Shown piece after piece: positions 1-5,751 of a stretch of 11,161 nucleotides of DNA. Both the position numbers and the translations under genes were made by a program. Every line of letters begins with the position of its first letter. Position 1 is the stretch's first letter. Origin of the DNA: Chroococcidiopsidaceae cyanobacterium CP_BM_RX_35 (GTDB lineage Bacteria > Cyanobacteriota > Cyanobacteriia > Cyanobacteriales > Chroococcidiopsidaceae); contig JAFAVL010000620.1 of the NCBI GenBank assembly GCA_019242465.1, forward strand, positions 1 through 11,161. The letters run 5' to 3'. The notes under the pieces were generated by a model. That model made no database searches and was not told the DNA's origin. It was given only the letters and a program-made list of their open reading frames with translations.

Positions 1-101
1 CTAAACCCTGTCAAATAGCAATCGAGCATTGCCTCACCAAGAACAAGAACCTTGAGATCAGCAATCACATCTAGTAGCTGCAACATGTTAGTGTTCACCA
101 T
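1..101 (-). CDS. HldE-like PfkB-family sugar kinase, N-terminal fragment
   Basis: Only the first 33 codons are present; the gene continues off the left edge. The visible protein has the stretch KVLVLGEAMLDCYLTG (about residues 17-32). This matches the opening strand and substrate-binding segment of ribokinase-fold kinases, especially the D-glycero-beta-D-manno-heptose-7-phosphate kinase domain of HldE/RfaE (usual form xVLVVGDxMLDxYxxG). I chose the ATG at 101-99 because GGAGG ends three bases before it. A second in-frame ATG at 86-84 lacks such a site. With the chosen start the gene overlaps the end of the upstream phosphatase gene by 14 bases, so the two are probably translationally coupled. 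The phosphatase acts directly after this kinase in ADP-heptose synthesis, which supports the call. A different PfkB sugar kinase cannot be excluded from so short a fragment. Confidence 0.6.
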   Translation of the reverse strand, partial: MVNTNMLQLLDVIADLKVLVLGEAMLDCYLTGF

Positions 102-681
102 TGTCCTCCGACGTAATTACTAGCGCTGCCTTAGTTAGGTCAGTAACTATGTAGTGTGGCGATCGCTGCTGGGACATTTGCCACTCCGTCTCATTGCCGT
201 TGTCAATCAGTACCGTCTTACACCCGGCTCTATGACCAGCCTCCACATCATTAAGAATATCGCCGATAAACCACGACTGGGCTAGGTTGATATTATGTTT
301 ATCTGCGGCATAAAGCAGCAGCCCTGGTTCGGGTTTGCGGCAAGAGCAGTTCTTAGCAAATTCTTGCACGACACCATCTGGATGATGGGGGCAGTAGTAG
401 AACCCAGCCAGAGGGACACCAGCATCTGCCAATAATTGGCGTAATCGAGCCTCTACAGCCACCAATGCCAATTCTGGAAAGTAGCCCCGCGCTACACCGG
501 ACTGATTAGTAATCACAATTAATTGGTATCCAGATGCATTAAGTAACTGCAATCCCTCCACTGCACCTTGTGTTAACTGAACGCGCTCCGGGTCAACATT
601 GTACGGCACATCTTCGATTAAAGTACCATCCTTGTCAAGGAATACTGCCTTTATGGACACACGTCTAGATGACTTACGCAT
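88..681 (-). CDS. gmhB: D-glycero-D-manno-heptose-1,7-bisphosphate 7-phosphatase (HAD-IIIA family)
   Basis: A 197-residue cytoplasmic phosphatase, the usual length for GmhB. The family removes the C7 phosphate from heptose bisphosphate on the way to ADP-heptose or GDP-heptose. Visible motifs are FLDKDGTL with nucleophile Asp16 and acid Asp18, TNQSG (58-62, motif II), RKPEPG with Lys116 (motif III), and GDILND with Asp141 and Asp145 (motif IV). The GmhB structural zinc site is intact as Cys97-Pro-His99 and Cys112-Ser-Cys114. The closest alternative is histidinol phosphatase of the same HAD-IIIA group, but no other histidine gene is nearby, whereas a heptose-kinase-like gene follows with overlapping ends. 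The ATG at 681 has no clear ribosome site. A TATAAA-like element lies only about 12 bases upstream, so a very short leader or a distal promoter is possible. Confidence 0.88.
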   Translation of the reverse strand: MRKSSRRVSIKAVFLDKDGTLIEDVPYNVDPERVQLTQGAVEGLQLLNASGYQLIVITNQSGVARGYFPELALVAVEARLRQLLADAGVPLAGFYYCPHHPDGVVQEFAKNCSCRKPEPGLLLYAADKHNINLAQSWFIGDILNDVEAGHRAGCKTVLIDNGNETEWQMSQQRSPHYIVTDLTKAALVITSEDNGEH

Positions 682-708
682 AGAGCAACGGTTTATAATC
701 GTAAGTCA
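670..708. promoter_or_regulatory. Perfect 9-bp inverted repeat in divergent promoter region (operator candidate)
   Basis: TGACTTACG (670-678) and CGTAAGTCA (700-708) are exact reverse complements separated by 21 bases. The arms are 30 bp apart centre to centre, close to three helical turns. The left arm covers codons 2-4 of gmhB and the spacer holds both the gmhB start codon and the TATAAT box of the divergent acyltransferase gene. A dimeric repressor bound here could control both genes. In 11 kb one or two such repeats are expected by chance, so the location is the main support. Confidence 0.35.
694..699 (+). promoter_or_regulatory. -10 promoter element for the acyltransferase gene
   Basis: A perfect TATAAT lies 46 bases before the ATG at 746, in the only gap between two divergent genes. 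A -35 element is weak: TGACTT around 670-675 is the nearest candidate, at 18 bp. Transcription would start near 706 and give a leader of about 40 bases. Read on the other strand the same block gives TATAAA, which could serve gmhB with an almost leaderless transcript. Confidence 0.4.
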
Positions 709-745
709 CAACCTTACCCCTCCAAGGTCGATATTAGAGTAGGTC

Positions 746-2071
746 ATGGAAGACAACAGGAAGCTTGCTGCCAACGAGCAAGCTCTAGAAATTTTGAATC
801 GCTGTGCTAACTCATTACATGTAGTAACGATCGGTCGCCTTATCGGACCACTTACTGCAGAGGTCCTTAGACCAGCCCTCGATTTGCTGCAAAAGCGTCA
901 TCCTCGTCTTAACTCTCGTATTGTAGGGAGTTTAGATAATTTGCGTTTTGAAGATGGTGCGATCAGGATTCCTTTACGAGTCGTGGAAAAATTTGACAGT
1001 TCCCAATGGCAAGAAGTTGTTTTGGAGGAACTGAATCAGAAGATTGAGAGTCACCAAGGTCTAATGCGAGCTGTGCTAGTTCATTTCGAACGAGAAAATA
1101 ACGTCAGCTATCTAATCATAACCTTGCACCATGCTATATCAGATGGGTTGTCAAGTATTCAACTCTACTCGGAAATACTGACATACTGCCAAAAAATAGC
1201 TGCTAGTGAACCAATTAGTGAAGTTATAAGGTTGCCTCCACTCCCATCGGTCGAACGGTTACTACCAAAATCACTGCAGGGGTTTCGAGGGCTGATGGAT
1301 GGATTCTATAGCTTGCTGAGACTGAAGTTTCTACATGACTGGCATCGACCAGAAACCTTGGGGTTTGAGAAGTACGTATCTATTGAGTCCCGGCGCAGCA
1401 ACATGATTCATAGACGTTTAGATAAAGAGCTAACAGAACAAATCGTCAACTGTTGTCGTCAAGAAAAAACAACTGTGCAAGCTGCTTTGTGTGCGGCAAT
1501 GATGTGGGCAGTTGCAAAACAGATTACTGTTGGAAAAAGGGTAAGTATACGTCTAAGCTGTCAATCTTTTGTAAGTTTGCGTCAGCGTCTGCAACCAATA
1601 ATTGGCAATGAAGATTTGGGAATGTTAGTTTCTTTCATTATCTCATTCCATACGCTAGAAACAAATATGTCTTTTTGGGGTTTAGCACGGAATATAAGAC
1701 AACAGCTAGAGGTTGATTTAGAGGCTAGCGCTATTTTCAGCCTCATGTTGATGTTAAGAAATATATTTGAATTTCTTCTTGCTCACCCAAAAGAAATACC
1801 TACAAGTGTGGCTCTCTCCAATATTGGTCGAGTCAATATTTCTCAAGCTTACGGCTTATTCAAAATAGAAGAAATTAGCTTCACTACTGCAGCGGCGGCC
1901 TCTGGAGGAGCTTTAGTTGCTACTGTTTTGACCTTTGCGGAAAAAATGATTTTAAATTTCGCTTTTTCGGAACCTTCGATTAGTCAGAGAACAATGGAGC
2001 AGCTAGTAGACAGTACAGTTACCTATCTTATTGATGCTTGTAAAAGAAAAGAGGCCGGTATAGAAAAATAA
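746..2071 (+). CDS. Condensation-domain / alcohol-acetyltransferase-like acyltransferase, stand-alone
   Basis: This 441-residue protein belongs to the chloramphenicol-acetyltransferase-like superfamily that includes NRPS condensation domains, PapA-type acyltransferases and alcohol acetyltransferases. The catalytic signature HHxxxDG is intact as HHAISDG (128-134), preceded by the expected beta strand YLIITL. The N-terminal segment with RHPRLNSRI (51-59) and the later SNIGRV (358-363) fit the alcohol-acetyltransferase/PapA branch. No carrier domain, adenylation domain, signal peptide or membrane helix is visible, so it is a free cytoplasmic enzyme that would transfer an acyl group from CoA or a carrier protein to an alcohol or amine. 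Donor and acceptor cannot be read from the sequence. The neighbouring heptose genes suggest a glycolipid or polysaccharide acceptor, but this is inference. The ATG has only a weak ribosome site (GAGTAGG). Confidence 0.8.
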   Translation: MEDNRKLAANEQALEILNRCANSLHVVTIGRLIGPLTAEVLRPALDLLQKRHPRLNSRIVGSLDNLRFEDGAIRIPLRVVEKFDSSQWQEVVLEELNQKIESHQGLMRAVLVHFERENNVSYLIITLHHAISDGLSSIQLYSEILTYCQKIAASEPISEVIRLPPLPSVERLLPKSLQGFRGLMDGFYSLLRLKFLHDWHRPETLGFEKYVSIESRRSNMIHRRLDKELTEQIVNCCRQEKTTVQAALCAAMMWAVAKQITVGKRVSIRLSCQSFVSLRQRLQPIIGNEDLGMLVSFIISFHTLETNMSFWGLARNIRQQLEVDLEASAIFSLMLMLRNIFEFLLAHPKEIPTSVALSNIGRVNISQAYGLFKIEEISFTTAAAASGGALVATVLTFAEKMILNFAFSEPSISQRTMEQLVDSTVTYLIDACKRKEAGIEK

Positions 2072-2277
2072 AAAGTTGTGAACTGGCAAAGCTCAGATTT
2101 TTTATCCTTCTATTCATAAGTAGTAATACTATGACTGAGCTGCCCAAATTTACTGAAGTTGCTACTCAATATCAGTTTTTGAATGCAATGCTATCACCGA
2201 CATTGCCAAAATGCAATGGATTAGTTCCGTACCTCATTTGCTTTAGAATTGATTAGCTCAAATTGTCCTCCTAACTA
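2072..2277. other. Gap between convergent genes, no gene supported
   Basis: This 206-bp stretch separates the acyltransferase (plus) from the Mo-nitro_C gene (minus). It contains a small hairpin, CATTGC/GCAATG (2201-2206 and 2213-2218), with a further GCAATG copy just upstream. No T-run follows on either strand, so an intrinsic terminator is not convincing. A 41-codon open frame (2131-2256) has no ribosome site and resembles nothing I recognise. Confidence 0.5.
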
Positions 2278-2589
2278 TCAGCAATAGATTGTGACATCTA
2301 TGCCACATTCATCTGCTAGATAACAGAGAGCCTTAAAGCGCAGTCCAATCACTTGCTCGTAGAAAGGATTTAATTTACATAGAGGTGGAATGTGGAACAA
2401 GGTGCGGCTGAAGAACTTAATATCTTGCTCAAAAGGGCATTGAGCTGGAATCATCTGGCACAGTAGTCGAGCTACATTAGGGTCATGAATTTCTATCGTA
2501 TCGAGCCAGTAGACTAATCTCTTTAAACTAAAAGGTTTAACCATAACAACCATTCCTTTTAATTCAGTTGGGTATCTAAACCCTTTCAT
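2278..2589 (-). CDS. Mo-dependent nitrogenase C-terminal-domain family protein (stand-alone)
   Basis: A small soluble protein of 103 residues (or 88, see below) matching the Mo-dependent nitrogenase C-terminus family (Mo_nitro_C), which in cyanobacteria occurs mainly as independent small proteins. Recognisable conserved stretches are VYWLDTIEIHDP (26-37), IPAQCPFEQDI (47-57), FHIPPLCKLNP (65-75) and LCYLADECG (88-96). Cysteines at 44, 51, 71, 89, 95 and 103 could bind metal, but this is not established. The first ATG (2589) has no ribosome site. The in-frame ATG at 2544 has AGGA nine bases upstream and begins MVKPFSLKRL, so the shorter form is quite likely. No nif gene lies in the window. The function of these stand-alone proteins is not known to me. 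Confidence 0.82.
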   Translation of the reverse strand: MKGFRYPTELKGMVVMVKPFSLKRLVYWLDTIEIHDPNVARLLCQMIPAQCPFEQDIKFFSRTLFHIPPLCKLNPFYEQVIGLRFKALCYLADECGIDVTIYC

Positions 2590-2937
2590 TGGTTTAATAC
2601 GTTGACTTCTGCCTGCTTATGCATGTAGCATGAGCCATCAAATCTTGGGATGCATTTCGTCTTACGGGATATGAGGAACTACTATCTGAAGTCGCACCCT
2701 TCCAGATTCTGCGTAAATAGATTCAAAAAACTTAATTTTTGTAGTTACCAGAGATTTTTTTGATGTTTTGTGTCTTCATCGTGTGAACTCAAAGGGATTA
2801 TCCGCTGGTGCAAAATATCAGGACTCTGATCTAACGCGAGAAGTTCCAGTATGAATGGAGTTATAAGAAAGCATATCTAGCGACAGCAGTTGTCCCTCTC
2901 CTTAGGAAGGATGAATGCTTGTGTTCCTCGTGCCACT
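2590..2937. other. Divergent intergenic region, 5' leaders of the two flanking genes
   Basis: This roughly 350-bp stretch separates two divergently transcribed genes and must hold both promoters. It is uneven in composition, with T-rich runs near 2730-2770. A TATAAG at 2862-2867 is the best -10 candidate for the plus-strand gene but has no matching -35. AGGAAGG at 2904-2910 precedes two overlapping ATGs (2911 and 2915), which open very short frames of 29 and 8 codons. No conserved gene is visible. Confidence 0.5.
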
Positions 2938-2970
2938 ATAAAGCCTCAAGTCTTGCAAGGTAGGCTTTAT
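2938..2970 (+). promoter_or_regulatory. Hairpin over the ribosome site and start codon of the HAD phosphatase gene
   Basis: ATAAAGCCT (2938-2946) pairs perfectly with AGGCTTTAT (2962-2970), a 9-bp stem with a 15-base loop. The 3' arm includes the first two bases of the ATG at 2969. The loop contains the probable ribosome site AAGG (2957-2960). No T-run follows, so it is not a terminator. It could reduce initiation until melted by ribosomes, heat or a ligand. The stop codon of an 8-codon frame (2915-2941) lies in the 5' arm, so ribosomes translating that frame would open the stem. Confidence 0.4.
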
Positions 2971-3631
2971 GGCTCTAGAGAGCGTAATTTTAGATGTTGA
3001 TGGAACGCTAGTTTTAAGCAATGATGCTCATGCTCAAGCCTGGGTAGAGGCATTTGCTGCTTATGGATACAAGCTCCCGTTTGAAAAAATTCGTCCGCTG
3101 ATCGGTATGGGTGGAGATCAAGTTATTCCCCGGCTTGTGCCAGAACTCAACGATAAGGAGGGAACTGGAAAGCAAATAGCCGATCGCCGCAAGGAATTGA
3201 TTCTTACTAAGTTTGGTTCGCAACTTGCAGCAGCCAACGGTGCGCGGGAGTTAGTACAAAAAATGCAAGCTGCCGGATTACACCTGATTGTTGCCAGTTC
3301 ATCTTCCCCGCAAGAGATGGAAATCCTGCTTAAGGTTGCTGGCGTCGAAGATTTAATTCAGGAGTTTACCACTTCCAGTGATGCGGAAGCTTCTAAACCA
3401 GAACCCGATATTGTCGAAGCAGCTATAAGCAAAGCGCATCTAGAAGCTGACAAAACGGTGATGATAGGAGACGCGCCTTACGATATTGAGGCTGCTGGTA
3501 AAGTAGGAATTGGGGTGATTGCTCTTCGTTGCGGTGGCTTTAGCGATGAACAACTAGCTGGCGCACTTGCCATCTATAACGATCCGGCAGATTTGCTGGA
3601 TCACTATGCTCAGTCTCTTCTTGCCTCATAA
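2969..3631 (+). CDS. HAD-superfamily phosphatase, beta-phosphoglucomutase / phosphoglycolate phosphatase-like
   Basis: A 220-residue cytoplasmic hydrolase with all four HAD motifs: DVDGTL with nucleophile Asp9 and acid Asp11, IVASSS (Ser110 or Ser111, motif II), SKPEPD with Lys143 (motif III), and IGDAPYD with Asp168 and Asp172 (motif IV). Residues 15-90 form the helical C1 cap found in subfamily IA, which includes phosphoglycolate phosphatase and sugar-phosphate phosphatases. The substrate cannot be assigned from sequence alone; a beta-phosphoglucomutase would normally have a different, longer C-terminal region. The start is fixed by the usual position of the first beta strand just before DVDGTL, and AAGG lies eight bases upstream. 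A strong terminator follows 140 bases after the stop, so the gene is probably monocistronic. Confidence 0.85.
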   Translation: MALESVILDVDGTLVLSNDAHAQAWVEAFAAYGYKLPFEKIRPLIGMGGDQVIPRLVPELNDKEGTGKQIADRRKELILTKFGSQLAAANGARELVQKMQAAGLHLIVASSSSPQEMEILLKVAGVEDLIQEFTTSSDAEASKPEPDIVEAAISKAHLEADKTVMIGDAPYDIEAAGKVGIGVIALRCGGFSDEQLAGALAIYNDPADLLDHYAQSLLAS

Positions 3632-3773
3632 TGTATTTTGGAGGTCAGAGTTGCCGCGTCTGTATTTATCGTACTGTTTGCAGCATTGTCACCCGATTGC
3701 CATGTTGGCTTCACATCTAATCGCTACACTTTGATCAAGCAGACATTAAGTTTGTTTCTCACACCACATAATC

Positions 3774-3810
3774 CGCTCTCTTGGAAAGTATGTTGCAAGA
3801 GAGCGTTTTT
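3774..3810 (+). terminator. Intrinsic (rho-independent) terminator
   Basis: CGCTCTCTTG (3774-3783) pairs perfectly with CAAGAGAGCG (3796-3805) around a 12-base loop and is followed directly by TTTTTATTTATT. This is a textbook intrinsic terminator for the HAD phosphatase transcript. It insulates the dipeptidase gene that starts 60 bases further on. Confidence 0.9.
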
Positions 3811-3843
3811 ATTTATTCTAAAATCTTCACTACCTAACTGGAC

Positions 3844-3849
3844 TATAAA
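3844..3849 (+). promoter_or_regulatory. Possible -10 element for the dipeptidase gene
   Basis: TATAAA sits 21 bases before the ATG at 3871 and just after a terminator, where a new promoter is required. No good -35 hexamer is at the normal distance, so an activator or a non-standard sigma factor would be needed. Confidence 0.3.
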
Positions 3850-3870
3850 ATAATTCTCTTCTTTGACTAG

Positions 3871-4581
3871 ATGAAACCTTACCAGCAGATACAAATTTTG
3901 GATTGTGCAGAGCGGCTTGTACCAATTCCCCTAGAACTGTTTGCAATAGAGTCTCCACACCCCTACCAGCGTTTGGGTGCGCCCTATGGGGAATGCTCTC
4001 CTTACCTTCTCCGTCAAAGCGTCCTTAATAGTTTGCTGCAAGCCCAAGCTCGGTTGCAATCCCGTCATCCTAACTGGCGTCTACAAATTTTCGATGCCTA
4101 TCGCCCAGTAGCAGTACAGCAGTTCATGGTGAACTATACATTTGCTGAAGTAGTTAAAAGTCAGGGCTTCGTCCCATCTCAGTTATCAGAAGTACAGCGT
4201 CAGACAATTTGGCACCAGGTTTATCAAATCTGGGCAGTGCCTAGCCTCAACCCCAGCACTCCACCGCCTCACAGTACTGGTGCCGCTGTAGATGTGACGC
4301 TGGTAGACAACACAGGCAAGACAGTAAACATGGGTTCTGCGATTGATGAACTGTCAGTGCGATCGCATCCTGATTACTTCGCGAGTAGCATCAACCCATT
4401 GGAACAACAGTATCATGTCTACCGACAGTTGTTGTGTCAGGTGATGGTGAGTGCTGGGTTTCAACGCCATCCAGCAGAATGGTGGCATTTCTCTATAGGC
4501 GATCAGATGTGGGCTTGGCTAAGTTGTCAGACAAATCCAGATAACCCTGTCGTAGCAAGATACGGGCGTGTTGAGAATTAA
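3871..4581 (+). CDS. D-alanyl-D-alanine dipeptidase, VanX/DdpX family (peptidase M15D)
   Basis: A 236-residue zinc dipeptidase homologue. The catalytic set is complete: FDAYRP with Arg78, PPHSTGAAVDVTL with zinc ligands His134 and Asp141, and EWWHF with general base Glu203 and zinc ligand His206. These correspond to Arg71, His116, Asp123, Glu181 and His184 of VanX. The family hydrolyses D-Ala-D-Ala. No signal peptide is visible, so it would act in the cytoplasm, as DdpX does when recycling cell-wall dipeptide. No vanH, vanA or vanRS partner lies beside it, so peptide scavenging or wall turnover is a better reading than glycopeptide resistance. The ATG lacks a clear ribosome site. The next gene is convergent, 29 bp away. 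Confidence 0.88.
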   Translation: MKPYQQIQILDCAERLVPIPLELFAIESPHPYQRLGAPYGECSPYLLRQSVLNSLLQAQARLQSRHPNWRLQIFDAYRPVAVQQFMVNYTFAEVVKSQGFVPSQLSEVQRQTIWHQVYQIWAVPSLNPSTPPPHSTGAAVDVTLVDNTGKTVNMGSAIDELSVRSHPDYFASSINPLEQQYHVYRQLLCQVMVSAGFQRHPAEWWHFSIGDQMWAWLSCQTNPDNPVVARYGRVEN

Positions 4582-4610
4582 GAGACACAAATCGCTCATA
4601 CTGCAAATAG

Positions 4611-5363
4611 CTACTCTTCTCCTGAAATCTTCAGCGCATATGCCAGGGCAGCTTGTTGTTCGCGGCTAAGGACTTCAAACCCAAAGCAAGCAACAGCTAT
4701 TGGCGTTAACTTTGATTTTGTAGATAAAACCGTTTGAGTCGATCTATTCTTCAAAGAAACTTTGTCATTTTTAACTTGTACCTGATAAAGTAATCGCTGA
4801 TTAGGCGTTTCTATCTCCAATCCATCATTCCGAGCTTTGATTGCATAAATTTCTTGGTTTGCTCCATCTTCTAACTTATAATTGCCATTACCCTGCTGCT
4901 GAAGAATATATGTTTTTTTTGTATTTCCTACGCTTTTAACCTGCCAATTTCCATTGCCAGAGATCACATAACCTATTACTTGATCAGAGGTGTTTTTAAT
5001 TGTTATATTTTGCCGATCGTCAACCTCAAACCAGGCCAAGTCTTTTTTATTGCCATCAACTAGTTTCATTCCGTCTGCTTCTGGCTTGAGAGCAAATGCT
5101 TTAACTCCATTTAATCTAAATTTGATCTTCTGTTGATTGATGGTAATAGCAGGAGATTTGGTTTTCTGGGAGGTGGGAGCAGTCTCAGTGGGAGCAACAG
5201 CAGGAGCTTGAGTTTTCTGGGAAGTGGGAGCAGCCTCAGTGGGGGCAACAGACGATTGCTTTCCCTGACTGCTACAGCCAATACATATAATGGTAGATAG
5301 AACCAGCAAGCAGTAAAGAGCAGTAGTCCTAAAAGGATGTAGAAATAACCTGAATTTGCTCAT
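4611..5363 (-). CDS. Putative lipoprotein with tandem Pro/Thr linker repeats and a beta-hairpin repeat domain
   Basis: I do not recognise a named family. The 250-residue protein starts with a basic N-terminus and a hydrophobic stretch (about 13-29) ending in CIGC, giving a lipobox-like lipidation site at Cys30 (the -3 residue is Cys, which is unusual). Residues 39-55 and 56-72 are a tandem 17-residue Ala/Pro/Thr-rich linker. From about 99 to 221 there are six degenerate units of 20-21 residues. Each has an alternating hydrophobic strand, a D/N turn and a second strand with an aromatic or small residue. A C-terminal segment follows, with ACFGFEVLSREQQAALAYAL (225-244) probably helical. Twelve strands plus one helix resemble the tubby/LURP-one barrel, but this is inference. 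It is expected to be membrane-anchored and outside the cytoplasm. No obvious ribosome site precedes the ATG. Confidence 0.7.
   Translation of the reverse strand: MSKFRLFLHPFRTTALYCLLVLSTIICIGCSSQGKQSSVAPTEAAPTSQKTQAPAVAPTETAPTSQKTKSPAITINQQKIKFRLNGVKAFALKPEADGMKLVDGNKKDLAWFEVDDRQNITIKNTSDQVIGYVISGNGNWQVKSVGNTKKTYILQQQGNGNYKLEDGANQEIYAIKARNDGLEIETPNQRLLYQVQVKNDKVSLKNRSTQTVLSTKSKLTPIAVACFGFEVLSREQQAALAYALKISGEE
5148..5249 (-). repeat. Two tandem 51-bp units inside the lipoprotein gene
   Basis: Units 5199-5249 and 5148-5198 are near-identical at DNA level and encode 17-residue Ala/Pro/Thr/Lys-rich linkers beginning VAPTE. Length is a multiple of three, so copy number can vary without breaking the frame. 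The near-identity implies a recent duplication of a flexible spacer between the lipid anchor and the folded domain. Confidence 0.9.
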
Positions 5364-5751
5364 AGTAGATGCAACTAGTTCAGATTGAGCACATGAGGAA
5401 TTATCATATCTCGTCTAAAATGTGGTAAGGGAACTCCCGTCTATAGCCGTAGGGTTAGCGGAAGAGGAATTGCTACCAAAGAGTCTACCGTTCATTTCGT
5501 TCCAGTTCAACAGGTTTGCCATACCTCACTTTCTTGGCTGAATGAAGTTGACAACACCTGACGGGGGAAGTAAGTGATGGAATTGAACTGGGCATGGGTG
5601 TATGCAATCGGCTCGGCTCTCTTTTTCGGCTGGCTGATGGCGGCGCGATTCCCGTTATCAGCATGACCCAATGTCCTGAAAATTCCCACCGCAGAGTCAG
5701 CCCAGTGAACCCTGATCTGATTACAGTGAAGGGGTAGTCTCAGTTCAAGAA
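5364..5751. other. Divergent intergenic region with one possible small gene
   Basis: This 388-bp stretch separates the lipoprotein gene (minus) from the DUF4174 gene (plus). It presumably holds both promoters, but I see no clear -35/-10 pair. The only coding candidate is a 29-codon frame at 5577-5666, described separately. No RNA gene or intrinsic terminator is evident. Confidence 0.5.
5577..5666 (+). CDS. Possible 29-residue single-pass membrane peptide
   Basis: This short frame starts with an ATG preceded by GGGGGAAG (5563-5570) at a workable distance. It encodes a short N-terminus with one acidic residue (MELNW), an uninterrupted hydrophobic stretch from about residue 5 to 23 (AWVYAIGSALFFGWLMAA), and a single Arg before the end. 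That is the profile of a single membrane helix, and cyanobacterial photosynthetic complexes contain many such tiny subunits, but it matches none I know (PetL, PetN, PsaM, PsbT, CydX). A stop codon lies two codons upstream in frame. A chance frame is quite possible, given its size. Confidence 0.3.
   Translation: MELNWAWVYAIGSALFFGWLMAARFPLSA

Noticed and set aside
2184..2218. Three alternating GCAATG/CATTGC elements
   Set aside because: Only 6 bp each and no T-run on either strand, so neither a terminator nor a clear operator can be argued.
2131..2256. 41-codon plus-strand frame in the gap after the acyltransferase gene
   Set aside because: No ribosome site and no recognisable residues; this length is common by chance in A/T-rich gaps.
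2261..2277. AGGAGGA on the minus strand just after the Mo-nitro_C stop
   Set aside because: The following frame is TTG-AGC-TAA and the next ATG is too far away; no gene uses this site.
3640..3734. GGAGG at 3640-3644 followed after six bases by a TTG opening a 27-codon frame
   Set aside because: The ribosome site is good, but the peptide resembles nothing, the start is rare, and it lies in the 3' untranslated stretch before the terminator.
3638..3853. 71-codon frame after the HAD gene, opening with TTG
   Set aside because: It runs straight through the intrinsic terminator (3774-3810), uses a TTG within its own GGAGG, and shows no family features.
3871..4581. VanX homologue as a sign of glycopeptide resistance
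   Set aside because: No vanH, ligase or two-component regulator is adjacent; family members outside such clusters serve in dipeptide use.
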